A stretch of DNA of 6,608 nucleotides, from contig JBBDIO010000077.1 of assembly GCA_040880365.1 (NCBI GenBank), positions 1 to 6,608 on the forward strand, written 5' to 3'. Shown piece after piece: positions 1-5,375 of the stretch; position 1 is the stretch's first letter, and each line of letters opens with the position of its first letter. A program made the translations under genes and the position numbers. The stretch comes from JBBDIO01 sp040880365. GTDB lineage: Bacteria > Chloroflexota > Anaerolineae > Caldilineales > Caldilineaceae. The notes under the pieces were generated by a model. It was not told where the DNA came from. It searched no databases and saw nothing but the letters and a program-made list of their open reading frames with translations.

Positions 1-1076
1 AAGGCATCTACGGCTGGGGCGAATCGGGCGTAGCCTTTCGCGAATTGGCCGTTGCGGGCGCAATCAAACATTACCGCGAAGTGCTGATTGGCCGCGACCC
101 AATGCAAATCGGACGCATTTGGCAGGAACTCTATCGCAGCCAGTATTTTGAGGGCGGGCGCGTGCTTCTGGGCGCGCAATCGGCCATTGACATTGCGCTG
201 CACGACATTGTAGGCAAGGCTCTCAATGTGCCGGTCTACCAACTCCTGGGCGGCAAACAGCGCGACTATATTCCGGTGTTTGCCACTGCGCCCGGCACCG
301 GCGACACGCTCATCGCCAACATTCGCACGCTGCTGGATCATGGGTGGAATTCCATTCGCGTCATGTGGCAGAACCCCGAAGAAGATCCCCTCATCTTCGA
401 GCCGCGCGAATCCATCGCCATGACCTCCAAGTCGCTGATCGATGTGCGCGAAGCGCTGGGCACCGATTTTGTGCTGGGCATCGACTATCACCACCGGCTG
501 ACTGTTGCCGAAACCGCGTCTTTCTGCCAGCGTCTGCCCAGCGGCACGCTCGACTACATCGAAGAACCCATCCGCGATGAATCGCCCGAAGCCTATGCAG
601 CCCTGCGCCGCCTGACCGATGTGCCCTTTGCCATCGGCGAAGAGTTCGCCAGCAAATGGGCGTTTGTGCCATTCATTGAACGCGGGCTGACCGATTTCGC
701 GCGCATCGACGTTTGCAATGTAGGCGGTCTCACCGAATCCATGAAGGTGGCGGGCTGGGCCGAAGCGCACTATATCGACCTCATGCCCCACAACCCACTC
801 GGCCCCATCTGCACCGCAGCCAGCATCCACCTGGGTGCTGCCGCGCCCAACTTCTCGTGGATGGAAGTCTGGAATTCGCCGGTGAACCAGGGGCGCAATC
901 ACTACGACGAGAATATCTTCCCGGTCCAGCACAAACTGGAAGGCGCCCGCTTCCCCGTGCCCACCACGCCCGGCCTGGGGGTGGAAGTCAACGAAGAATA
1001 TATCAAGGAGCAGGCCTTCAAATTTGCCGAAGCGCCCAAACTCCGCCGGCGCGATGGGTCGGTGCAGAACTGGTAG
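1..1076 (+). CDS. Enolase-superfamily sugar-acid dehydratase (galactonate/mannonate dehydratase-like), 5'-truncated
   Basis: Mandelate racemase/muconate lactonizing enzyme family member, expected to remove water from an acid sugar in a Mg2+-dependent reaction in the cytoplasm. The frame is open at the left edge (codons start at base 3). The first visible residues, GIYGWGE, match the family's N-terminal capping domain, so only about 25-35 residues are missing; the TTG at 45 is not the real start. Numbering from that TTG, the barrel shows D147-Y-H149, E173 (YIEEP), E199 (GEE), H249 (PHNPLGP) and E274. The spacings 26, 26 and 50 equal those of E. coli D-galactonate dehydratase D183/E209/E235/H285 as I recall them, and H149 matches H185. 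HHRLT after the Asp and the C-terminal PGLGVE...DGSVQNW recall D-mannonate dehydratase (ManD/RspA), so the substrate stays open. R105 sits where many relatives carry a barrel lysine. The TAG stop lies inside a short tandem repeat. DUF4256 follows after 84 nt. Confidence 0.93.
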   Translation, partial: GIYGWGESGVAFRELAVAGAIKHYREVLIGRDPMQIGRIWQELYRSQYFEGGRVLLGAQSAIDIALHDIVGKALNVPVYQLLGGKQRDYIPVFATAPGTGDTLIANIRTLLDHGWNSIRVMWQNPEEDPLIFEPRESIAMTSKSLIDVREALGTDFVLGIDYHHRLTVAETASFCQRLPSGTLDYIEEPIRDESPEAYAALRRLTDVPFAIGEEFASKWAFVPFIERGLTDFARIDVCNVGGLTESMKVAGWAEAHYIDLMPHNPLGPICTAASIHLGAAAPNFSWMEVWNSPVNQGRNHYDENIFPVQHKLEGARFPVPTTPGLGVEVNEEYIKEQAFKFAEAPKLRRRDGSVQNW

Positions 1077-1094
1077 ACACAGACTGGTAGACAC
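1069..1094. repeat. Short tandem duplication over the dehydratase stop codon
   Basis: ACTGGTAGACAC occurs at 1069-1080 and again at 1083-1094, a 14-bp period with AG between the copies. The first copy contains the last Trp codon and the TAG stop of the dehydratase. The second lies just outside the gene, and because the period is not a multiple of three it is out of frame. It looks like replication slippage; no function is evident. Confidence 0.7.
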
Positions 1095-1149
1095 GCAGGT
1101 GCATGGGCAGATCCGAAGCTTTTCAGCACGACAAGGGAAACGTCAGTTC

Positions 1150-1155
1150 GGAGGA
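1150..1155 (+). promoter_or_regulatory. Shine-Dalgarno of the DUF4256 gene
   Basis: GGAGGA ends 5 nt before the ATG at 1161. It is a near-consensus ribosome binding site and fixes this start over any other in-frame codon. Confidence 0.85.
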
Positions 1156-1160
1156 TAGGA

Positions 1161-1724
1161 ATGGTCGCGAAAACAAAGCTCTCACCAGAGCAACGTGAAG
1201 AACTACTCGACACGTTGCAAGCCCGTTTCGAGAAATTCATGAACCGCCATCAGGGTCTGGAATGGGCAGACGTACACGCAAAGCTGGAAGCCAATCCCGA
1301 TAAGCTGTGGTCACTGCACGAGATGGAGAACACTGGCGGCGAGCCGGATGTGGTCGGACATGATAAAGAGACAGGCGAATATATCTTTTTTGATTGTTCG
1401 GCCCAAAGCCCCAAAGGACGCCGCAGCGTTTGCTATGACCGCGAAGCGCTGGAATCGCGGAAAGCCCATAAACCAGAAACGAGCGCGCTGGATATGGCCG
1501 CGGCCATGAACATTGAGCTTTTAACCGAAGATCAGTATCGCGCGTTGCAGAAACTCGGAGACTTTGACACCACGACGTCGAGCTGGCTGAAAACACCGGC
1601 GGCGATTCGCAAGCTCGGCGGCGCCATCTTTGGCGACCGGCGCTTCAATACGGTTTTCGTCTATCACAACGGCGCCGATTCATACTACGGCGCCCGCGGA
1701 TTTCGGGGCGCGTTACGCGTCTGA
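1161..1724 (+). CDS. DUF4256 family protein, function unknown
   Basis: A 187-residue protein that I recognise as a full-length DUF4256 member; the family is usually about 185 residues. Recognisable conserved blocks are LSPEQREELL near the N-terminus, GLEWADV (32-38), LEANPDKLWSL (42-52), GGEPDVVG (59-66), FFDCSAQSPKGRRS (76-89), CYDREALESR (91-100) and the C-terminal VFVYHNGADSYYGARGFRG (165-183). It has no signal peptide and no membrane segment, so it is probably a soluble cytoplasmic protein. The ATG has a strong Shine-Dalgarno 5 nt upstream. No function is established for the family that I know of, and the neighbours do not give one. It sits between two catabolic-type enzymes but is separated from the next gene by 387 nt with a stem-loop just after its stop, so it probably forms its own unit or ends the upstream one. 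Confidence 0.92.
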   Translation: MVAKTKLSPEQREELLDTLQARFEKFMNRHQGLEWADVHAKLEANPDKLWSLHEMENTGGEPDVVGHDKETGEYIFFDCSAQSPKGRRSVCYDREALESRKAHKPETSALDMAAAMNIELLTEDQYRALQKLGDFDTTTSSWLKTPAAIRKLGGAIFGDRRFNTVFVYHNGADSYYGARGFRGALRV

Positions 1725-1730
1725 GTCTTA

Positions 1731-1766
1731 CGCGGCCAGTCGGCAGCGCGGTGCCGACTGGCCGCG
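1731..1766 (+). terminator. Perfect 15-bp stem-loop after the DUF4256 gene
   Basis: CGCGGCCAGTCGGCA (1731-1745) pairs perfectly with TGCCGACTGGCCGCG (1752-1766) around the 6-nt loop GCGCGG, beginning 7 nt after the TGA stop. The strength and position suit a transcription terminator or a 3'-end stabiliser. There is no T-tract on either side, so a classical intrinsic terminator is not supported. The hairpin itself is certain; its role is inferred. Confidence 0.55.
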
Positions 1767-1818
1767 CGCATACATCCCATCTGGCGGACCACAAATTCGC
1801 AGAAACCTGTGAAGTGTG

Positions 1819-1827
1819 TGGTAGAAT
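1819..1827 (+). promoter_or_regulatory. Candidate extended -10 promoter element
   Basis: TGGTAGAAT matches the extended -10 pattern TGnTATAAT with one mismatch in the hexamer. No good -35 stands 16-18 nt upstream, which extended -10 promoters can tolerate. A transcript would start near 1834, read through the inverted repeat at 1869-1915 and reach the amidohydrolase with a leader of about 280 nt. It rests on one short motif only. Confidence 0.25.
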
Positions 1828-1868
1828 ACGAAGTCAGATGGGGTGTGCGCGCATGGCATGCCAATTTG

Positions 1869-1915
1869 GCGACAAAGATCTAACTCCCAAACCCAAATGC
1901 AGAGTTTTTTGTCGC
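1869..1915 (+). other. Inverted repeat that could fold in an RNA leader
   Basis: GCGACAAA (1869-1876) is the exact reverse complement of TTTGTCGC (1908-1915). Inside it, AACTC (1882-1886) can pair with GAGTT (1902-1906), leaving a 15-nt loop and an asymmetric bulge. A run of six T (1905-1910) lies in the descending arm rather than after it. It could be part of a structured leader or small RNA made from the promoter candidate at 1819-1827, or a remnant with no role. I recognise no riboswitch class. Confidence 0.4.
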
Positions 1916-2000
1916 AGGTAGTCTGGATATTTCCTGGTGTCACCAAAACAGATCACACACAATACAATTCACAACCCACCCAACAATTGGCCGCGACCGT

Positions 2001-2036
2001 TTGTTTATACAACTCTACTTGTGTACACAACTCTAC
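2001..2036. promoter_or_regulatory. Two tandem 18-bp repeats, each with a TTGTnTAnACAA palindrome (probable operator pair)
   Basis: Unit 1 (2001-2018) is TTGTTTATACAACTCTAC and unit 2 (2019-2036) is TTGTGTACACAACTCTAC, matching at 16 of 18 positions and directly abutting. The first 12 bp of unit 2, TTGTGTACACAA, are a perfect palindrome. In unit 1 one pair of the palindrome is broken. The two symmetry centres are 18 bp apart. The array ends 75 nt before the amidohydrolase ATG. This is the form expected of a site bound by two dimers of a helix-turn-helix regulator (TetR, GntR or MarR type, for example). The regulator is not in the window. Confidence 0.55.
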
Positions 2037-2111
2037 AAACAACGTGTGTTCGTGCCCACTCGCCTCTTCGCCACTCTCGTATTGAATCCAACTTGCGGAG
2101 CCTAAGTTAAC

Positions 2112-3251
2112 ATGACAGTTGAAACCACTCCGGCTGCCAGCCGCCGCCGTGACCGCCTGGAAGACATTCTGGTGGTAGACGCCGATGTTCACGTTCACGA
2201 ATCGCCGGGCGAGCTTGCCCCCTATTGTGATATGCCCTGGCGCAAATCGCTGGAAGTTCTGGCCAATGTGCCCGAACGCTATCTGGATATTCCCGGCTTC
2301 TCTGCGGGCGCGGGCGGGCTGACTGCCCCGTTCCCAGGTGGGCATGATTCCAAGCGCATGGTGACCACTGCCGACCAGATGCGCGAGGAACTCGACAAGC
2401 TTTCCATCGATCTGGCAGTTCTGTTCCCGGATCATTTGCTTAAAATCCCGGTGTTGCCCCAAAAGGAATATGCCGCCGCACTGGCACGCGCCTATAACGC
2501 GTGGCTCATCGACAAATGGTGCAGCCAGGATAATGGCTTGCTGGGTTGTCTGGTCGTTGCGCCCCAGGATCCCGAAGACGGTGCGCGCGAAATTGAAAAA
2601 TATGCCAAAGATCCGGGGATTGTCGGCGTCTATCTGGGTTTGGCCGGCGTGGACCCGCTCTGGGGCAATCGCAAATATGATCCCATCTATGCCGCCGCCG
2701 AGGCTGCTGGTTTGCCGGTGTTGCTGCACAGTGTAACCGTGATCCATCCCGTCTTTCCCTGGCAAATTCAGGGCTATGACACGGAAATGGCGCGCCACAC
2801 GGTCGCCCACCCTTTTGCCGTCATGGCGAATCTGGTCGATATGATCACCACGGGCGTGCCGGTGCGCTTTCCGGATCTCAAGATTGCATTCATCGAAGCC
2901 GGCATATCCTGGGTTCCGTTCATCATGAATCGTCTGGACAAAGAGTACATAGAGCGCCGCCGCGAAGTTCCCTTCCTGGAAAATCGCCCCAGCCACTATG
3001 TGCGCAAGTTCTATTTCGCCACCCAGCCCGTGGAAGAGCCGGAAAATCCTGCCGACCTGGTCACGCTGATCAATCTCTATGGGGGCGAGGATACGACCAT
3101 GTTTGCCTCGGATTGGCCCCACCACGATTTTGACCACCCGAGCAAAGTGTTCCAGCTGCCCATGTCGCCCGAAGCCCGCCGCAAGATTATGGGCGAAAAT
3201 GCCCTGCGTTTCTTCAACATCGATGAAAAAGGTCGACGTCTGAATCTTTGA
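2112..3251 (+). CDS. Amidohydrolase_2 family (ACMSD-like) metal-dependent hydrolase or decarboxylase
   Basis: A 379-residue TIM-barrel protein of the amidohydrolase-2/ACMSD-like family, whose members hydrolyse or decarboxylate aromatic and carboxylated compounds with one divalent metal. Visible ligands are H27 and H29 (DADVHVHE, the HxH on strand 1), H206 (LPVLLHS) and D334 (FASDWPHHD). AHPFAVMANL (232-241) and RFPDLKIAFIEAG (252-264) are typical family blocks. At the position where ACMSD has a histidine in its HGG motif, this protein has E262. That is common in one branch of the family and may change metal or substrate handling. No signal peptide is seen, so it should be cytoplasmic. The ATG at 2112 has GGAG 11 nt upstream. 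The small Rieske gene follows 75 nt after the stop on the same strand, probably co-transcribed. The substrate cannot be named from sequence. Confidence 0.93.
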   Translation: MTVETTPAASRRRDRLEDILVVDADVHVHESPGELAPYCDMPWRKSLEVLANVPERYLDIPGFSAGAGGLTAPFPGGHDSKRMVTTADQMREELDKLSIDLAVLFPDHLLKIPVLPQKEYAAALARAYNAWLIDKWCSQDNGLLGCLVVAPQDPEDGAREIEKYAKDPGIVGVYLGLAGVDPLWGNRKYDPIYAAAEAAGLPVLLHSVTVIHPVFPWQIQGYDTEMARHTVAHPFAVMANLVDMITTGVPVRFPDLKIAFIEAGISWVPFIMNRLDKEYIERRREVPFLENRPSHYVRKFYFATQPVEEPENPADLVTLINLYGGEDTTMFASDWPHHDFDHPSKVFQLPMSPEARRKIMGENALRFFNIDEKGRRLNL

Positions 3252-3258
3252 TCCAACG

Positions 3259-3294
3259 CTCCTGTGTTCGCACACCTGCGTCTGCACACAGGGG
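3259..3294 (+). other. Stem-loop between the amidohydrolase and Rieske genes
   Basis: CTCCTGTGT (3259-3267) pairs with ACACAGGGG (3286-3294), nine pairs including one G-U. Inside the loop a small hairpin, CGCA-cacc-TGCG (3269-3280), can also form. It starts 8 nt after the amidohydrolase stop and has no following T-tract. It could trim or stabilise the mRNA, or lower expression of the Rieske gene relative to the amidohydrolase. Confidence 0.4.
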
Positions 3295-3326
3295 ACAATC
3301 ACACTAGAGCGAAAGCACACAGCCGC

Positions 3327-3695
3327 ATGGCGCGCACGCGAAAAGAATTTACGGTAGGCCCGACCCACGAATTACAACCAGGTCAACATCGCGTCGTCGA
3401 TGTTGACGGGCGCGAAATCGGCGTCTTCAATGTCGACGGCACCTATCATGCCTTGCCCAATCTATGTCCGCACCAGATTGGGCCATTGTGCCAGGGACGC
3501 GTATCGGGCACACTCATATCCCGCAAGGATACCGACTGGCAGCGCCAATGGGCGCATGATGGCGAAATCGTCACCTGTCCGTGGCATGGCATGGAATATC
3601 ATATCGCCACCGGCCAATGTCTTGCCTTCCCTGAAGTTCGGCTCCGCACCTACGAAGTTGTTGTCGAAGACGACCAGATAAAATTACGGATATAG
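3327..3695 (+). CDS. Small stand-alone Rieske [2Fe-2S] protein
   Basis: A 122-residue single-domain Rieske protein, an electron carrier or the ferredoxin part of an oxygenase. The cluster ligands are visible as C47-P-H49 (LCPHQIGPLC) and C84-P-W-H87 (CPWHGMEY), two Cys and two His as required. The two pairs are 34 residues apart, longer than the 15-17 usual in Rieske ferredoxins. The extra stretch GTLISRKDTDWQRQWAHDG falls between them. The fold then closes with ATGQCLAFPEVRLRTYEVVVEDDQIKL, so the domain is complete. I prefer the ATG at 3327. A GTG at 3264 would add 21 residues lacking any family look and would lie inside a stem-loop. The ribosome binding site is weak. Without a membrane anchor or a catalytic oxygenase domain it probably acts in the cytoplasm with a partner. 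The amidohydrolase upstream is the likely functional neighbour. Confidence 0.93.
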   Translation: MARTRKEFTVGPTHELQPGQHRVVDVDGREIGVFNVDGTYHALPNLCPHQIGPLCQGRVSGTLISRKDTDWQRQWAHDGEIVTCPWHGMEYHIATGQCLAFPEVRLRTYEVVVEDDQIKLRI

Positions 3696-3711
3696 CGCAG
3701 TTTTTGCGCTA
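3693..3711 (+). terminator. Stem-loop overlapping the Rieske stop codon
   Basis: TAGCGCA (3693-3699) pairs with TGCGCTA (3705-3711) around the loop GTTTT, and the left arm begins with the TAG stop itself. No T-tract follows, so it is a weak terminator at best. It may mark the 3' end of the amidohydrolase-Rieske unit. Confidence 0.35.
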
Positions 3712-3762
3712 GACTCTCAGCTGTAGGCCGGATTACAAGTCGGTACAGGACAGAAATTTCTC

Positions 3763-4014
3763 GTGTGGGGAGAACTAACCGTTATTGATATGGATGGCTG
3801 GGTCTATGTGGCGCCGCTGGCCGACCCCGATGACTGGGTCGCGCGTTTTGAAAAAGCCCATGCGTTTCCTGCCTACAAATGGGCCGAACGGATGGCAGCG
3901 CTCCACAATTCGGAATTGCGCGCTGGCGCGGCCCGGCGCACCAATCTGGCGCCCGCGGCCCGCCATGCACCGTTTGACCCGCGCAGCACAACAATTGATG
4001 CTGGTTCACAGTGA
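3763..4014 (+). CDS. Unrecognised 83-residue ORF, possibly a truncated gene
   Basis: An open frame from GTG (3763) to TGA (4014), giving 83 residues; AGGA lies 12 nt upstream. An ATG at 3790 is an alternative start. The frame stays open back to 3727, so the first residues may come from a lost N-terminus. Codon choice (many GCG, GCC and CTG codons) fits the neighbouring real genes, which argues that it is or was coding. The N-terminal part, GELTVIDMDGWVYVAPLADP, looks like two beta strands around a D-x-D-G turn. It is followed by a helical, Trp-rich stretch (DDWVARFEKAH...YKWAERMAALH) and a basic, disordered tail. The strand-turn-strand faintly recalls the C-terminal end of RraA-like proteins, but the match is too weak to name. 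It has no signal peptide or membrane segment. Confidence 0.45.
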   Translation: MWGELTVIDMDGWVYVAPLADPDDWVARFEKAHAFPAYKWAERMAALHNSELRAGAARRTNLAPAARHAPFDPRSTTIDAGSQ

Positions 4015-4034
4015 AGAGATTATCTAAAAATAAA
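4005..4034 (+). promoter_or_regulatory. Weak promoter candidate ahead of the adaptor gene
   Basis: TTCACA (4005-4010, five of six to the -35 consensus) and AATAAA (4029-4034, four of six to the -10) are separated by 18 bp. They lie at the edge of an AT-rich patch (4018-4040) between the orphan ORF and the adaptor. A new promoter is expected near here because function changes at this point. The -10 is poor, so the call is tentative. Confidence 0.22.
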
Positions 4035-4140
4035 TTATTGAAGCCCGTCACGCCTCTCACGTCTGGTCTGCCCGAATCTACCCGATTCGCGCGCAACTGG
4101 ACACAGAGAAGCCCCGCAAAAGTATCTGTCTTACAGGTCT

Positions 4141-4147
4141 GGAGGAG
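4141..4147 (+). promoter_or_regulatory. Strong Shine-Dalgarno that sets the TTG start of the adaptor
   Basis: GGAGGAG ends 7 nt before the TTG at 4155. It is the best ribosome binding site in the window. It decides the start, because the sequence directly after the TTG encodes a lipoprotein signal peptide. Starting at the GTG at 4011 would bury that signal behind 48 residues. Confidence 0.88.
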
Positions 4148-4154
4148 TACAACT

Positions 4155-5345
4155 TTGAATCCCATACGTGTCATTCGTCCCGTATTGGCCTTGCTAGTGA
4201 TTGGTATGCTTTCCGGCTGCGCCCTGCTGCCCGAAGTAGAGGTTGACCGCTCAACCGACGGTCAACCCACACCCACGCCGATTCCCACGGCAATCGTGCC
4301 GGTGCGCCCGACCTATACGGTGCAACGCGGCAATGTAGTAGACGAGCTGGAATTCAGCGCACGCATTTCGCCCGTGGTCGAAGAGGAACTCTTCTTCCGG
4401 GCCGGTGGGCGCGTCGAATCCGTCTTCAGCCGTCGCAACGATATTGTCGAAGCCGGCACGGTGATCGCGTCGCTGGAAATCGAAGGGCTGCTACGCTCGA
4501 TGGAAGCTGCCGAGTTCGACCTGGAACGCGCCCAGATGCGCCTGCAACAGGCCGAAGACGATCTGGCGTATCAGGTTCGTGTGGCCGAAACCAATCTGGA
4601 AATTGCTCGCATCCAGCTGGATTCTCTGCGCTCGGAAACGTTTCCCGATAACACCGCCATTGCCATCCAGGAAAAACAGATCGAGCTGGCCGAGCTGGCA
4701 TTGGCCCGCCAGCAGGAAGGCGTCGATCCCCTGATTATCAGTGATGTGGAGAGCGCACAGCAAACCGCCCACCGGATTGCCGCCGAGATTTCCGAAACCC
4801 AGGTCATCGCCCCCTTCGATGGACAGATTCTTTCGCTCGCCCTGACTCCCGGTCAGCAAATCGATGCCTATCGACCCGTGGTCACCTTTGCAGAAATCGA
4901 GAATCTCGAAGCCAAAGCCGACCTCATCAGCACCCAAATGGATCGCCTTTCCGAAGGGATGCAGACCGATGTCAGCCTGGTCAATCGCCCGGGTGTGGAT
5001 CTGTCTGGCGAAATTCGCCAACTGCCCTATCCCTATGGCAGCGGCGGCAGCGGCACCACCGTCGATGACCTGGATCGGTCAACCCGTATCACCATTCACG
5101 AATCGCCCACCGAAGCCGGCTTCAACCTGGGCGACCTCGTGCGCATCAATGTGATTCTCCAGGAAAAAGACAGCGTGCTCTGGTTGCCGCCCCAGGCCCT
5201 GCGCGTCTTCGACGGACGTCGCTTTGCCCTGGTCCAAGAGGAAGATGCGCAACGTCGCGTCGATGTTACCGTCGGCATCCAGACCCAGGAGCGGGTAGAA
5301 ATTCTGGATGGCCTGGAAGAAGGTCAGGTCGTAGTTGGGCCTTAA
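4155..5345 (+). CDS. Lipoprotein HlyD/MacA-type efflux adaptor subunit
   Basis: A 396-residue membrane-fusion/periplasmic adaptor that should link an ABC permease to substrate capture or export outside the membrane. The TTG start is chosen from GGAGGAG 7 nt upstream. Residues 1-22 form a lipoprotein signal: basic start, hydrophobic core LALLVIGM and lipobox L-S-G-C22, so C22 would be lipidated. A Pro/Thr linker (about 37-45) follows. The first lipoyl half is at about 80-108 (RAGGRVESVFSRRNDIVEAG). An alpha-hairpin coiled coil rich in E, A, L and Q spans about 112-212. The second lipoyl half is at about 215-247 (VIAPFDGQILSLALTPGQQI). A beta barrel spans about 250-340, with a Gly-rich insert at 294-300, and the membrane-proximal domain is at 343-396 (LPPQALRVFDGRR, ending EEGQVVVGP). 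Length and order are normal. The permease follows 30 nt later. Confidence 0.94.
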   Translation: MNPIRVIRPVLALLVIGMLSGCALLPEVEVDRSTDGQPTPTPIPTAIVPVRPTYTVQRGNVVDELEFSARISPVVEEELFFRAGGRVESVFSRRNDIVEAGTVIASLEIEGLLRSMEAAEFDLERAQMRLQQAEDDLAYQVRVAETNLEIARIQLDSLRSETFPDNTAIAIQEKQIELAELALARQQEGVDPLIISDVESAQQTAHRIAAEISETQVIAPFDGQILSLALTPGQQIDAYRPVVTFAEIENLEAKADLISTQMDRLSEGMQTDVSLVNRPGVDLSGEIRQLPYPYGSGGSGTTVDDLDRSTRITIHESPTEAGFNLGDLVRINVILQEKDSVLWLPPQALRVFDGRRFALVQEEDAQRRVDVTVGIQTQERVEILDGLEEGQVVVGP

Positions 5346-5347
5346 TG

Positions 5348-5366
5348 TGCTAACGAAGATGCTAAC
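5348..5366. repeat. Direct repeat TGCTAAC in the adaptor-permease gap
   Basis: TGCTAAC occurs at 5348-5354 and 5360-5366, a 12-bp period, in the 30-nt gap before the permease ATG. The gap is in frame with both genes. It probably arose by duplication; no function is evident. Confidence 0.5.
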
Positions 5367-5375
5367 AATAAACGC

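Larger units (their letters stand above)
1725..2111. other. 387-nt intergenic region with regulatory-looking structure
   Basis: No convincing gene lies here. An 80-codon frame at 1843-2085 has low-complexity N/Q/T/S-rich residues, no ribosome binding site and no family look. The region is visibly AT-richer than the flanking genes. In order it holds a perfect 15-bp stem-loop (1731-1766), an extended -10-like element (1819-1827), a 10-bp palindrome TGGCATGCCA (1854-1863), an inverted repeat that can fold (1869-1915), an A/C-rich and nearly G-free tract (1941-1988), and two tandem 18-bp palindrome-bearing repeats (2001-2036). GGAG at 2097-2100 is the ribosome binding site of the next gene. It probably separates two transcription units and controls the downstream one. 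Confidence 0.75.

Noticed and set aside
1335..1420. PD-(D/E)xK nuclease-like pattern in the DUF4256 protein (EPD followed by FFDCS)
   Set aside because: The lysine of the motif is absent (D-C-S) and the match is too loose to support nuclease activity.
1843..2085. 80-codon + strand frame in the intergenic region
   Set aside because: Low-complexity residues, no ribosome binding site, and it covers the A/C-rich tract and operator-like repeats.
3264..3326. GTG start giving the Rieske protein 21 more residues
   Set aside because: The extra residues do not look like the family and lie in a stem-loop; ATG at 3327 directly precedes the conserved domain.
1953..3368. A 471-codon open frame on the minus strand across the amidohydrolase gene
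   Set aside because: It lies antisense to a clear amidohydrolase, has no recognisable domain and no ribosome binding site, and is explained by the codon bias of the + strand gene.
4073..4089. Small inverted repeat CGAATC/GATTCG before the adaptor gene
   Set aside because: Only six base pairs; expected by chance at this length.
4011..4154. 48-residue N-terminal extension of the adaptor from a GTG overlapping the previous stop
   Set aside because: It has no ribosome binding site, would hide the lipobox signal peptide, and is contradicted by GGAGGAG placed 7 nt before the TTG at 4155.
4491..5021. Minus-strand frame inside the adaptor gene
   Set aside because: It is a shadow of the coiled-coil coding region, with no domain features of its own.
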